From the NCBI GenBank assembly GCA_019112825.1, contig DXIP01000009.1, positions 1 to 64,000 on the forward strand: a DNA stretch of 64,000 nucleotides. The letters are read 5' to 3'. The translations under genes and the position numbers were made by a program. The DNA is from Alistipes excrementigallinarum (lineage in GTDB: Bacteria; Bacteroidota; Bacteroidia; Bacteroidales; Rikenellaceae). The notes beneath the pieces were generated by a model. It was not told where the DNA came from, made no database searches, and was given only the letters and a program-made list of their open reading frames with translations. Below, one piece after another: positions 23,010-31,833 of the stretch. Within the stretch, counting starts at the first letter, position 1; every line of letters begins with the position of its first letter.

Positions 23010-23978
23010 ATGCGAAAATCGACTTTGACCCGAATTATTCTTCTGCTGGCCGCCCTCGTGCCGGGTCTGTGGAGCGCTTCGGCGCAGGAACCCGGGCAGG
23101 TGGAGGCGGTGCTGCGCTTCGACCAGGCGCAGCGCGATACGGTGGCCGATGCTCCGGCCGCCCTGCCGGTGCAGGCGGACACCACAAGTCGTGTTGCCTG
23201 CAAGCTCAACCGCCGGCGGGTCCCCTTTTCGGATGCTTACGATGCCGTGACACTCTGGAATGTGCGGCGCGTGAAGGTCAAGAGGCGGTGCATGCGACTC
23301 TCCGACTCGACGGGCCGCGAGCAGGTCCGGTTGCTGAAGTTCCTGACCGAACGCAACCGCCGTAAAGCCGTTGCTCCCCATCTGGTCGGCAACGTGGCCG
23401 GGTATACATGGACGGGCGGCGAAGCGACCGACCGGCGTACCGGCAGGCGGCGTTACGAACCGGTGCGGATGAATACCTATTCGCTGCGTGTCGATTACGA
23501 CTCGCTGCGGCGGCGGGTGGGCTATGTGCAGGTGTCGTGGGAGCCGGAGGGCATCTGGCGCGGCCTGCCGAAAGATGCGGTTTACCTGCTCGACGGCAAG
23601 TTCGTTCCGGGGGCCGTGCTCCGCTTTATCGAGGGGCTGACTCTGCGGCGTCTCGATGTCTGGAATCCGGCCGACGACGTGGAGGCTGCGGCAAGGGCCT
23701 CCGCCCTGCTCGATTCGTTGAAAGGGGTTGTGCCGCCGTCCGCTGCTGCACGGCGCGCGGTGGTTGTGGGTGAAACCTACCCCGAGCGGGTGCCGCTTGT
23801 CCTGCTCGACGGTCATTTTACGACGGTTGACGCATGGCTGGCGATGTGTCAGGCCAATGCCTTCTCGACAAGCGCCGAGGTCCCGATGTACTACTATTAT
23901 ATTTTACCGGCCGAGGCCGTTCGGCTCTACGGGCCTCGGGGACGCTACGGCGCCGTTTACATCGACCTTGCGGAGTGA
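23010..23978 (+). CDS. Hypothetical secreted protein with TonB-plug-like segments
   Basis: The 322-residue protein has a signal peptide (MRKSTLTRIILLLAALVPG, then WSASAQE). ATG 23010 is chosen; a GTG one codon upstream is possible. No family was recognised with confidence. The C-terminal part reads VPLVLLDGHFTTVDAW, then AEAVRLYGPRGRYGAVYIDL. This resembles the end of TonB receptor plug domains, where a PLYVLDG-like strand is followed by an ALYGSRGANGVI-like strand. An earlier VYLLDGKFVPGAVLRFIEG looks like a second, partial unit. There is no barrel. It lies just upstream of a BlaI-BlaR-like pair but has its own A+T-rich promoter region (TATATTTA at 22983-22990). Confidence 0.6.
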   Translation: MRKSTLTRIILLLAALVPGLWSASAQEPGQVEAVLRFDQAQRDTVADAPAALPVQADTTSRVACKLNRRRVPFSDAYDAVTLWNVRRVKVKRRCMRLSDSTGREQVRLLKFLTERNRRKAVAPHLVGNVAGYTWTGGEATDRRTGRRRYEPVRMNTYSLRVDYDSLRRRVGYVQVSWEPEGIWRGLPKDAVYLLDGKFVPGAVLRFIEGLTLRRLDVWNPADDVEAAARASALLDSLKGVVPPSAAARRAVVVGETYPERVPLVLLDGHFTTVDAWLAMCQANAFSTSAEVPMYYYYILPAEAVRLYGPRGRYGAVYIDLAE

Positions 23979-24169
23979 GCGCCGGTTGTACGCTCCTCTG
24001 CACCTCGGTCTTTGTCCGGCGTGGCGTGTCCTCCCGGATGACACCCCAAGTTCTGTTTTGTACCGCTGGCGGGTCCATGAAGGAGCCCGCCTTTTTCCTG
24101 TCTTTCCCCGTTCGGATATCGCCACCTCTGGGCTACCCTTTCCCGCTTTGACCGACCTTTTATGAAAAT

Positions 24170-24206
24170 AACTAAGAATTTAGTTGTATAATTAATAATT
24201 TAGTTA
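24170..24206 (+). promoter_or_regulatory. Candidate BlaI-type operator overlapping the promoter
   Basis: AACTAA (24170-24175) and TTAGTT (24180-24185) form an inverted repeat, and a second TTTAGTT follows exactly 20 bases on (24199-24205). They bracket the -33 TTG (24184-24186) and touch the -7 element at 24207, where repressor binding would block transcription. Confidence 0.55.
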
Positions 24207-24214
24207 TATCTTCG
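24207..24214 (+). promoter_or_regulatory. Promoter -7 element (TATCTTCG) of the BlaI-BlaR-like pair
   Basis: TATCTTCG differs from TAnnTTTG by one base; TTG at 24184-24186 is 20 bases upstream. Leader about 25 bases. Confidence 0.55.
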
Positions 24215-24243
24215 CCGTAGAGAGAACAACAAAATGTATAGTT

Positions 24244-24648
24244 ATGGCGGAAATCGTTAAAAACAGGCCGCAAGAGCTGACGCGGGCCGAACTGGAAATC
24301 ATGCAGGTGCTCTGGGCGCGGGGGGCCGCCGTGGTCCACGGCATCCTCGACGGGATGGAGGAGCCCAAACCCGCCTACAACACCGTCTCGACCATCGTGC
24401 GGATTCTCGAAAAAAAGGGTTTTGTCTCGCACAAGGCCTACGGCAAGACCTACGAGTACTTCCCGCTCGTAACGCGGGACGAGTATGCGCGGCGTTACAT
24501 GGACGGTGTGTTGAAGAACTTCTTCGGCGGTTCGCTCAGCCGCCTGGTATCCTTCTTTTCGGAGCAGAAGGCCATCTCGCTCGAGGAGACCGACGCGATT
24601 CTCCGCATGCTGCAAAACGACACCTCGCAAAACGACGTGAAACAATAG
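24244..24648 (+). CDS. BlaI/MecI/CopY family transcriptional repressor
   Basis: The 134-residue protein has the winged helix of the family: ELTRAELEIMQVLWARGAA at the start, YNTVSTIVRILEKKGFVSHK as recognition helix and wing, then YEYFPLVTRDEYAR and a C-terminal dimer helix. In the classic system the partner metalloprotease cleaves this repressor at the dimer helix after sensing a signal. The next gene, six bases on, encodes such a protease. An inverted repeat over the promoter is a likely operator. Confidence 0.93.
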   Translation: MAEIVKNRPQELTRAELEIMQVLWARGAAVVHGILDGMEEPKPAYNTVSTIVRILEKKGFVSHKAYGKTYEYFPLVTRDEYARRYMDGVLKNFFGGSLSRLVSFFSEQKAISLEETDAILRMLQNDTSQNDVKQ

Positions 24649-24654
24649 GACGCC

Positions 24655-26457
24655 ATGAAACCCCTGCCGCTCTATCTGCTCGAAGTGCTCTTCTGCAGCG
24701 GTCTGCTGCTGGCCTTCTACCACCTGATGCTCGTGCGACGGGTTGCTTTCGTCCATTGCCGGCGTTTTCTGGTGATGGCCATTCTGCTCTCGGCGGCACT
24801 TCCGCTTCTGAACATCCCCCTCTACCCTGCCCGCACACGCATCGTTACGGCTACGTTGGTCGGCGAGCCTGCGCCGATAGCTGCTGCGGAGCGCTCTCCG
24901 GAGGTTGTGTCTCTGCAGCCGACGGGTGGGGCTGCTCCGAAGCCAGCAGCGGCGGAACCGGACCCCGCGCGGACCATGCGTGCGGTGGCATGGGGACTTT
25001 ACGGCACGGTGACGGCTCTGCTGCTTCTGGCTCTGCTCCGGCGCATGGTTGCCATCCGGCGGCTGCGGCGTCGTGCAAGGGTGACCGACCGTGGGGATTG
25101 CTTCGTGGCCGAGAGCGACGAGGTCGAAACCCCCTTCTCGTTTTGGCGGACGGCCTATCTGGGGTCAGGATACGATGCGGAGGAGCGTGAGGCGGTGCTC
25201 GCTCACGAGGCGAGCCACATCCGTCACCGCCATTCGGCCGAATTGCTCGTTGCCGAGCTGGCGCGCTGTCTGCTGTGGTTCAACCCCTTCCTTTGGCTGC
25301 TTCAGCGGGCTCTGCGCGAGGTGCAGGAGTGGGAGGCCGACCGCGACGTGCTCGACCGCGGATACGACCTGAACCGATATCGTCAACTGCTTTTCCGTCA
25401 GCTTTTCGGTTATAATCCGGATATAACCTGCGGGCTGAACCATTCATTCACCCAAAACCGATTCGTTATGATGACACGACCTGAAACGCATCGCCATGCC
25501 CTGTGGCGGCTTGGTGCTGCCATCCCCGTGGTGGTGGGGATGATGATGCTCTGCAGCTTTACCACCCGCGAATCCTCCCCGGCGCCGGACGCCCCTTCGG
25601 CTGCCACCTCTTCTGAATCCGCTCCGCAGCGGAGCGAAGTCCGCATTTCCGACGGCAAAATCTGCTTCAACGGGCGGGAAGTCACGGCCGAGGAGCTGCG
25701 CACGGCCGTAATTGCATGGCGCGACAGCCTCTCCAGGGAGGAACGTTCAGGCATGACGGTCGTCATCCGCGCCGCCCGCACGGTGCCGATGGGCTCCGTT
25801 ACCGATGTCAAGGATTTGCTGCGCAAGGCTGCTGTGCTGCGTGTACGCTATAAGACCATGGAGGGCGAGACCGAAGTCGAGCGGCTTCTTCCGCCCCGAA
25901 TCGAGGCGCTGCCCGAGGGTGTTGAGGCGGTAACCCCTTGGGAGCGGGTTCCGGGCAATTCGCACTACCCCGATTCGTACCGACTGCGTATGGCGGAGCG
26001 CAACTACTTCATGGTGCAGGTCAATGCCCGGGGGACAATCCTTGCGGGAACGCAGGGCAATTTGGAGCAGTGCGGCGTGGAGGAGTTGAAGGCCCGGGCC
26101 CGGGAGTTCGTGCTCAACCCTTCGCACGACCCGTCCCTCTCCGAGAGCCGGCAGATGGAGATTGACCTGCCCGACGGCCGCACGGAGCGTTATGAGACGA
26201 GCCGGGGCCTTTTCGGCATTCATCTCGCCCGCGAAACGCCCTATGCCGCCTATGCCGAGGTGCAGCAGGCGTTGTCGGAGGTCTATGCCGGCCTTCGCAC
26301 GGAACTTTCCCGTCGTTGGTTCGGCCGGCCGTTCGAGGAGCTGGACGAGGCGCAGCGCATCCCGGTGCAGCGTGCCCTGCCGATTCGGATTTTCGAGGCC
26401 GATTTGCATGCGAGAAATGCACAGCCCGATGTCACGCACCTCTCCGACGCGCACTGA
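24655..26457 (+). CDS. BlaR1/MecR1-like M56 family antirepressor metalloprotease
   Basis: The 600-residue protein has membrane helices at about residues 5-22, 36-52 and 116-135 and the M56 zinc site AHEASHIRHRHS (His184, Glu185, His188), with EVQEWEADRDVLDRG carrying the third ligand region. A fourth helix is at about 285-305 (VVVGMMMLCSF). The C-terminal 290 residues are periplasmic and contain ISDGKICFNGREVTAEEL, VVIRAARTVPMGSVTDVKDL and a TTRESS-type low-complexity linker. They do not show the SxxK and KTG motifs of the penicillin sensor in BlaR1. So the signal is not a simple beta-lactam as far as I can see. It is expected to act on the BlaI-like repressor encoded just upstream. Confidence 0.88.
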   Translation: MKPLPLYLLEVLFCSGLLLAFYHLMLVRRVAFVHCRRFLVMAILLSAALPLLNIPLYPARTRIVTATLVGEPAPIAAAERSPEVVSLQPTGGAAPKPAAAEPDPARTMRAVAWGLYGTVTALLLLALLRRMVAIRRLRRRARVTDRGDCFVAESDEVETPFSFWRTAYLGSGYDAEEREAVLAHEASHIRHRHSAELLVAELARCLLWFNPFLWLLQRALREVQEWEADRDVLDRGYDLNRYRQLLFRQLFGYNPDITCGLNHSFTQNRFVMMTRPETHRHALWRLGAAIPVVVGMMMLCSFTTRESSPAPDAPSAATSSESAPQRSEVRISDGKICFNGREVTAEELRTAVIAWRDSLSREERSGMTVVIRAARTVPMGSVTDVKDLLRKAAVLRVRYKTMEGETEVERLLPPRIEALPEGVEAVTPWERVPGNSHYPDSYRLRMAERNYFMVQVNARGTILAGTQGNLEQCGVEELKARAREFVLNPSHDPSLSESRQMEIDLPDGRTERYETSRGLFGIHLARETPYAAYAEVQQALSEVYAGLRTELSRRWFGRPFEELDEAQRIPVQRALPIRIFEADLHARNAQPDVTHLSDAH

Positions 26458-26490
26458 CGTCCGATAAACGGCGTTCTCCCATGAGCCTCC

Positions 26491-26524
26491 CCCGTGCCGG
26501 GCTTGTCCATGCTCCCGGCACGGG
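26491..26524 (+). terminator. Hairpin after the BlaR-like gene
   Basis: CCCGTGCCGGG (26491-26501) pairs with CCCGGCACGGG (26514-26524), 12-base loop. Only CATTTCC follows, so termination is likely but not strong. Confidence 0.6.
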
Positions 26525-26735
26525 CATTTCCGGTGCGGTTGCCCCGCGATGCCAGGCCACAGAGAACGGTATCTTACGAATATGCCCTGCGTTAAGGCTT
26601 CCTGCGAGCCGCCGCGCGGGGCTTTTCGTGCGGTGCTGGAGGGGAAAAGGTGCCGCGCGGATGGAAAACCGGCAGCGGAGGTTGCCCCGTCGGCGCTTTT
26701 TTCGTATCTTTCGGACGCTTAAAATCGCTTGAACA

Positions 26736-27056
26736 ATGGAATTGAAGGAGTTGCAGGAGCGCGTCGACGGGTGGATTCACCAGTACGGCGTGCGCTATTT
26801 CAGTGAGTTGACCAACATGGCCGTTCTGACGGAGGAGGTGGGCGAACTGGCCCGCATCATGGCCCGCACCTACGGTGACCAGTCCTTCAAGGAGGGCGAG
26901 AAGAGCAACCTTGCCGACGAGATGGCCGACGTGTTGTGGGTGCTGGTCTGCCTGGCCAACCAGACGGGGGTCGACCTCACGGCCGCCATGGAGGCCAACT
27001 TCGCCAAGAAGACTGCGCGTGACCACGACCGCCACCGCAACAACCCGAAGCTGTAG
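26736..27056 (+). CDS. MazG-like nucleotide pyrophosphohydrolase
   Basis: The 106-residue protein is a single MazG-type domain. It has LTEEVGELARI (residues 31-41; the first Glu pair of the metal site) and DEMADVLWVLVCLAN (65-79; the second pair), which is the EExxE...ExxD pattern of all-alpha NTP pyrophosphatases. These remove non-canonical or surplus nucleoside triphosphates. TATCTTTC at 26705-26712 is a likely -7 element, 24 bases before the ATG. Confidence 0.9.
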   Translation: MELKELQERVDGWIHQYGVRYFSELTNMAVLTEEVGELARIMARTYGDQSFKEGEKSNLADEMADVLWVLVCLANQTGVDLTAAMEANFAKKTARDHDRHRNNPKL

Positions 27057-27197
27057 AGGCGGCGCCGACGTCGTCGGACGCTGACGGATACTACCCTCTT
27101 TGCATGTCGATGCGGCCGATGCGTGTGCCGCGACCGTTTCATGCCGGCCGCGGCACACGTGTCAGGCCCCGGCGCACACGTCGTGCATCCTACCCGA

Positions 27198-29084
27198 CTA
27201 CTCCTTTTTCAGCACCAGCCGGGCGTTGAAGGCGCGCGAGCGGGCGTCGATGAACTTCCGGTAGTCGTCGAACATTTCGGGGGGATAGAGTCCCGCATGC
27301 ATCCGCGTGCGGAGCACGACGGTGATGCACCCCTCTTCCGTGGTGATGTGCGTCGAGAAGCTCCCGAAGGGTGACGTTCCGGCGCTCTGCTTCGGTACGG
27401 ATTCGACGGTCATCCCCTCCGGGATGCGGAGCCGTATGGTCGTGACGTCGTCGTACCCCTCGGCGCGGTAAATCGGATTCTGTCGCTCCCTGTCGGCGAG
27501 TGTCCCGTAATCCGCGAAGGGGGTCAGCGGTACGAAGAGCCGGTTGCCCGACAGGGTGCCGTATTTCGGGGCGTCGATATCGTAGGCGAATTCGATGGCG
27601 GGCAGCGCCTCCTTCAGCTCCGTGCAGGCGATGTTCGCAAGCCGCACGAGCGGCAGCTTGCGCAGGTCGCTGAGCAGAAAGTCGCTGCGGCGCCGTGCGT
27701 CGAGCTTCGCAAACGTCATCACCGATTCGTACTGCCCCACTTCATAGCGCTCGGCGATGTGTCCCCTGGCGCCGCCCCGGTCGTCAAGCGTCACTTCGAC
27801 GGTCTGCTCCATGCGGTTGAGCGAATCGGCGTAGGTGGGCAGCGTGACGAACTCGGCCGTGTTGTCGTGGAAGGCGATGGCGTCGTGGCCGGCAATCGTA
27901 TTGTGTACATACCCGAACGGAATCTCGGGATTGGTGCACTCCAGCCAGAGGGTGTCGCCCTCGAGCGGGACGCGCAGAATGACGTGGTCGGCCTGGGCGG
28001 GCGAGGCGAAGTCGCGGAACATGCGCGGCCGCTGGGTGTGAATCATCGTGTAGTCGGAGGCGATGCCGCACTCCGCAAGCATGGCCTTCAGGTAGTTGCT
28101 CAGCGCCTTGCAGTCGCCGAACTTCGTGCGGAAGACCTCCTCGGCCGGCATGGGCTGCAGCCCTCCGATGCCGAGCTGGATGCTTACGTAGCGGGTCGTT
28201 TCACCCAGATAGTCGTAGAGCGCCCGGACCTTTTCGCAGGGTGTGCCGAGCGCGTCGGTGCGTCGGTGCACCTCGGCCCGCAGCTCCTCGGGCAGCAGGT
28301 CGCGCCCTTCGAGCAGGCTGCATTGCCAGCGGCCGTAGCTCTCCCAGTTCTCCATGCTGCCCTGCGTCTTCTCGTATTCGAACCGGTGCGGCACGGCGTA
28401 GACGACGGGCACGAGGTCGATGAGCGGAGGCGAGGAGGTTTCGCTGCAGACGGCCGGCACCCCCTCCAGCCTCCAGCGGTAGGTCTCGGTCTCCTCCGTC
28501 GAGTCGTGCTCGGGCTCGCCCGCACGCAGGCTCTTCCACCCGAAGGGGGTGTTGCGCGGGAGCGTGATGGTGTAGCTTCCGCTGAGCAGCGCCGTTGCCG
28601 TGCTGCTTTGAGGCAGGAAGACGGGAAAGGTCAGAATTCCGTTCCGGTGGGCGATTTCATGCTCGAAGCGTACCGTGTAGCAGCTCTGCGGCACGTCGAC
28701 CTGCAGGTAGTAGACGGCGCCGTCCTGTGCCAGGCTGGAACTCGAGTATTCGGTATACTGCAGGTCCGAGCGCTTGAGCTTGCGGATGAGTTTTCCCTGC
28801 TCGTCGTAGACTGCGCCGCTGAAGCTGCGGAGGCTTCTCGTGCGGTCGGTGTAGCAGCTGAAGTAGCTCTTCGAAGCCCCCGATTTGTTGAGAATCGTGA
28901 TTTCCTGAATGCATTTTTCGTCGGCCGACGTGGGTGAATGGTAGACGAACTCCTGGTCGTAACGTCGTACCACGGCGTCGCTGTTGCGCAGCAGCGAGTC
29001 GGGAATCCCGCCCGCGGGCTCTGCCCGGAGCAGTTGCAGCGTGCCCGTCTGCGCAACGAGCAGCAGTATGTGGCGTCGGAACAT
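27198..29084 (-). CDS. DUF3857 and transglutaminase-like domain protein
   Basis: The 628-residue protein starts with a signal-like segment (RRHILLLVAQTGTLQLLRAEP). The DUF3857 part covers about residues 50-230 (VYHSPTSADEKCIQEITILN, then FPVFLP). A transglutaminase-like core follows at 290-400 with FGDCKALSNYLKAMLAECGI (cysteine), ADHVILRV (histidine) and an acidic strand, so the catalytic triad seems intact. The last 220 residues are a DUF3858-type beta domain. Function is unknown; it probably acts in the periplasm. The gene lies five bases after its paralogue at 29090-31047 on the same strand, so the two form an operon. Confidence 0.85.
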   Translation of the reverse strand: MFRRHILLLVAQTGTLQLLRAEPAGGIPDSLLRNSDAVVRRYDQEFVYHSPTSADEKCIQEITILNKSGASKSYFSCYTDRTRSLRSFSGAVYDEQGKLIRKLKRSDLQYTEYSSSSLAQDGAVYYLQVDVPQSCYTVRFEHEIAHRNGILTFPVFLPQSSTATALLSGSYTITLPRNTPFGWKSLRAGEPEHDSTEETETYRWRLEGVPAVCSETSSPPLIDLVPVVYAVPHRFEYEKTQGSMENWESYGRWQCSLLEGRDLLPEELRAEVHRRTDALGTPCEKVRALYDYLGETTRYVSIQLGIGGLQPMPAEEVFRTKFGDCKALSNYLKAMLAECGIASDYTMIHTQRPRMFRDFASPAQADHVILRVPLEGDTLWLECTNPEIPFGYVHNTIAGHDAIAFHDNTAEFVTLPTYADSLNRMEQTVEVTLDDRGGARGHIAERYEVGQYESVMTFAKLDARRRSDFLLSDLRKLPLVRLANIACTELKEALPAIEFAYDIDAPKYGTLSGNRLFVPLTPFADYGTLADRERQNPIYRAEGYDDVTTIRLRIPEGMTVESVPKQSAGTSPFGSFSTHITTEEGCITVVLRTRMHAGLYPPEMFDDYRKFIDARSRAFNARLVLKKE

Positions 29085-29089
29085 GGCGC

Positions 29090-31047
29090 TTAGATTTTCT
29101 TGAGTACGATTTGACTGTTGCTCAGCTCGGTAACCATGCCCATGAAGGTGTTCAGGTCGGGGAACTCCGTGGCCGGATATACGATGCGCGCAAGCGTGTA
29201 GGAGAAGTTGAACTGGATGAGCCGGCCCGTCGTCTGGGCGATGTAGCGGCAGCGAATCCCGTTTTCACACGAGGACATGGCGATGTTGCGCGGCAGCTCC
29301 TCGACGGTGTACCCCTCGGGTACCTCCAGCGAGCAGCGGATGTTGTAGGTCTCCGGATAGGAGAACTCGACCGGCAGCTTGCGGTTTTCGGTGTTGAGGC
29401 TGTTGGTGCTCATGAAGGGGATGATGGTGGCGTTGAGGTAGAGCATGTCGTCCGTTCCGTCAATCCGTCTGGTCATGTCGTACTGCATGGTCACGCGCGG
29501 AGAGCGCTGCCCTTCGATTTTGAAGTTGCTTATTTCCAGGTCGTTTTCAGCCGCAAGTTTGCGGATGAACTCCTCTTCGCTCTGCTCATCGGCCCACGAG
29601 CGGCTCAGCTCGAAGGCCTTCTGGCCGTTGGCCGATCGGTGATGCTGCCCGTAACGACGCCCTGCTCGGGGTCGATGCGGAGAACCATGTTGGTGATTGT
29701 TGAGCTGGCCGTGAGCTGCGTGAGGTCGCACCACCCCGAGTCGCCGTTGATGCCGTAGATGCGGGCGTGGTCGGTCAGCAGCTGCGTCGGCAGCAGGTTG
29801 GGATACGAGCAGTCGTCGGTGCCGTCCACCACGACGCTCTTGCCGTCGTAGTCCACCTTCACCACGAAGGAGTTGATGCGGCTGATGGTGGCATGGGTGT
29901 AGGGAAGGCGTCCGAACGAGCGCGGGTTGAGCAGAATGGGGGTGACGGTGAATCCTGCGTCGCGCAGTGCGGCCATCAGGGCGAAGTTGATGTCCGAGCT
30001 GCTGCCCGTGCCCTTGTTGGCAGCGGCACGCGGCTGCTCCGAGAAGAGCGTGTAGGAGCCGTCCCACGTGATTTTCGACTGGATGAGCCGCAAGATGGCC
30101 ACCAGCTTTTCGTCGTTCGTAAGCTGTCGGGCGACAATCTCATCGACCTCCTTGCGGAAGGGGTTGCCCATCCGGCAGTGGCTGTCGAAGGAGGTCTTGC
30201 GCAGGGCGTCGTTCACGTCGGCCCACGAGGTCGAGTAGCTCTGGACGGGCTGCATGGGGAAGGCAATCTGCGAAAGTTCGAATTCGAGCATCGAACGGTA
30301 GTCGTTCAGACACCATACGTAGGGCTCGCGGCGCAGTGCGGGCAGGTTCTCTCCCGTGCAGACGATGTTGCGGATGGTGTACGTGTAGGGCATGCCGCCC
30401 GTGTCGGGAATCGAGGCCGAGGAGAGCGACTCCGAGATGTTGATGCTCAGATACCCCTTCAGCGAGCGGTTGAAGCGGAAGAACTCGGGAATCGCGGCCT
30501 TCGCGCTGCAGTGCATGACGGGAATGTCGTGCTGGAAGACGAGCGAGGGGATGGAGGTGACGTAGTCCGACGCGAGTCGGTAGCGGTATTCGATGACCGT
30601 GCCCTCGCGGACTTCGGGAATCGAGAACTTGACCACATGGAGATTGTCGCTCACCTGTTCGTCGAAGATGTACTGCTTCTTGAGCGGTGTCTTGACCACC
30701 TTGCCGTCGACGAGGTTGTAGGCCGCCGCATTCAGCCCCGAGATGCTCTCCTTCATGGAGGGGGTTGACGTGTAGTCCAGCTCGACGTCGGCCACATCGG
30801 TGCCTTCGGGGCGGAGCACCTTGATGCGTACGGTGTATTCGTATATCAAATCGATGCCCGTGGAGATGTCGTACCAGAGGTAGGTATCCTCGTTGAGGAT
30901 GACGGCCCGGGCCTCGGGGTCGGGCTCGTAACTGCTCATTTCGAGCTCCTCTTTCGATACTTTTCCGAATTTGTAATCGGGAGCTGCATGCAGCAGCAAC
31001 GGGCTCGCGAGAAGAGCGAGCAGGGCCAGCAGGGTTCGATTTTTCAT
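29090..31047 (-). pseudogene. DUF3857 domain protein, interrupted by a frameshift
   Basis: The N-terminal 470 residues read in one frame (31047 down to about 29640: signal MKNRTLLALLALLASPLLL, DUF3857 domain, transglutaminase-like region) and the last 180 continue in another (from about SANGQKAFELSRS down to 29090). The shift is at about 29631-29640, where the coding strand reads ACCGATCGGCC. One added base there (or a restored GATC repeat) would give a full protein of about 652 residues. The first frame runs into a stop at 29605. In the transglutaminase region the cysteine motif is replaced by GTGSSSDINFALMAAL and the histidine by NSFVVKV. Either a real mutation or a base-calling error could explain the shift. 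Confidence 0.8.
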
Positions 31048-31069
31048 GGGGCGGTTGGTTTGGGTAGTC

Positions 31070-31077
31070 CAAATATA
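31070..31077 (-). promoter_or_regulatory. Promoter -7 element (TATATTTG) of the DUF3857 gene pair
   Basis: CAAATATA on the plus strand reads TATATTTG on the minus strand, 23 bases upstream of the start codon at 31047. Confidence 0.65.
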
Positions 31078-31176
31078 GCGATTTTTTCGCCGTTTGGTAC
31101 CGACCGGGCCCGGAGAAGATGGATTTTCAGGGCTTTTTGCCTCGTCCGAATCCGATGTGTGGCCTCCGATTCCGGT

Positions 31177-31833
31177 TTACCGCACCCGAATCAGATTCAA
31201 CCCGTCGCGCAGCGGGACGATGACGTTCTCCGTGCGGGGGTCTTCGACCACCATGCGGTTGAATTCGAGCAGCGCCTGCGTGTGACGGTCGTTGTGGGCC
31301 ACGGGCTGCACCACCTTGCCCGACCAGAGGATGTTGTCGGCGATGAGCACCGAACCCGGGTGGACCAGCGCCGGCGTTCCGCTGTCGCCCATCAGCATCC
31401 GGTAGTAGGCCGGATATTCGCGCTTGTCGCCGTCGATGAAGACCAGGTCGAAGCACTCGCCCAGCTGCGGGGCGATGTCGAGCGCCGACCCGATGTGGAG
31501 CCGGATTTTGCGGCCGTGGGGACTGCGGTCGAAGAAGGAGCGGGCGAACGACTCCAGCTCGTCATCCACCTCGATGGTGTGCAGCACCCCGTCGTCGCCC
31601 AGCCCGGCGGCCATCGCCAGCGCCGAGTAGCCCGTGAAGGTGCCGATTTCGAGGATGCGGCGGGCCCCCGTCATCCGGACGAGCAGTTCGAGCAGTTTGC
31701 CCTGAATGTGGCCCGAAATCATGCGGGGCTGCACCACGCGCAGGTTGGTCCGCCGGTCGAGTTCGTGCAGCAGCGGCTCCTCGGCATCGCTCATCTGGTG
31801 GATGTATTGTTCAATGGGCTCCATTCTCTTCAC
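31177..31833 (-). CDS. SAM-dependent O-methyltransferase (family 3)
   Basis: The 218-residue protein fits the caffeoyl-CoA/catechol-type O-methyltransferases, including bacterial TrmR that methylates 5-hydroxyuridine in tRNA. Motif I is ILEIGTFTGYSALAMA (about 61-76), the acidic end of strand 2 is TIEVDDE, and FDLVFIDGDKREYPAYY (about 128-144) carries the metal-site aspartate. Its start overlaps the end of truA by 23 bases. Co-transcription with a tRNA-modifying enzyme favours a tRNA role, but this is an inference. Confidence 0.85.
   Translation of the reverse strand: MKRMEPIEQYIHQMSDAEEPLLHELDRRTNLRVVQPRMISGHIQGKLLELLVRMTGARRILEIGTFTGYSALAMAAGLGDDGVLHTIEVDDELESFARSFFDRSPHGRKIRLHIGSALDIAPQLGECFDLVFIDGDKREYPAYYRMLMGDSGTPALVHPGSVLIADNILWSGKVVQPVAHNDRHTQALLEFNRMVVEDPRTENVIVPLRDGLNLIRVR

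Noticed and set aside
29605..29645. Programmed ribosomal frameshift in the DUF3857 gene
   Set aside because: There is no slippery heptamer or pseudoknot at the junction; a mutation or sequence error is simpler.
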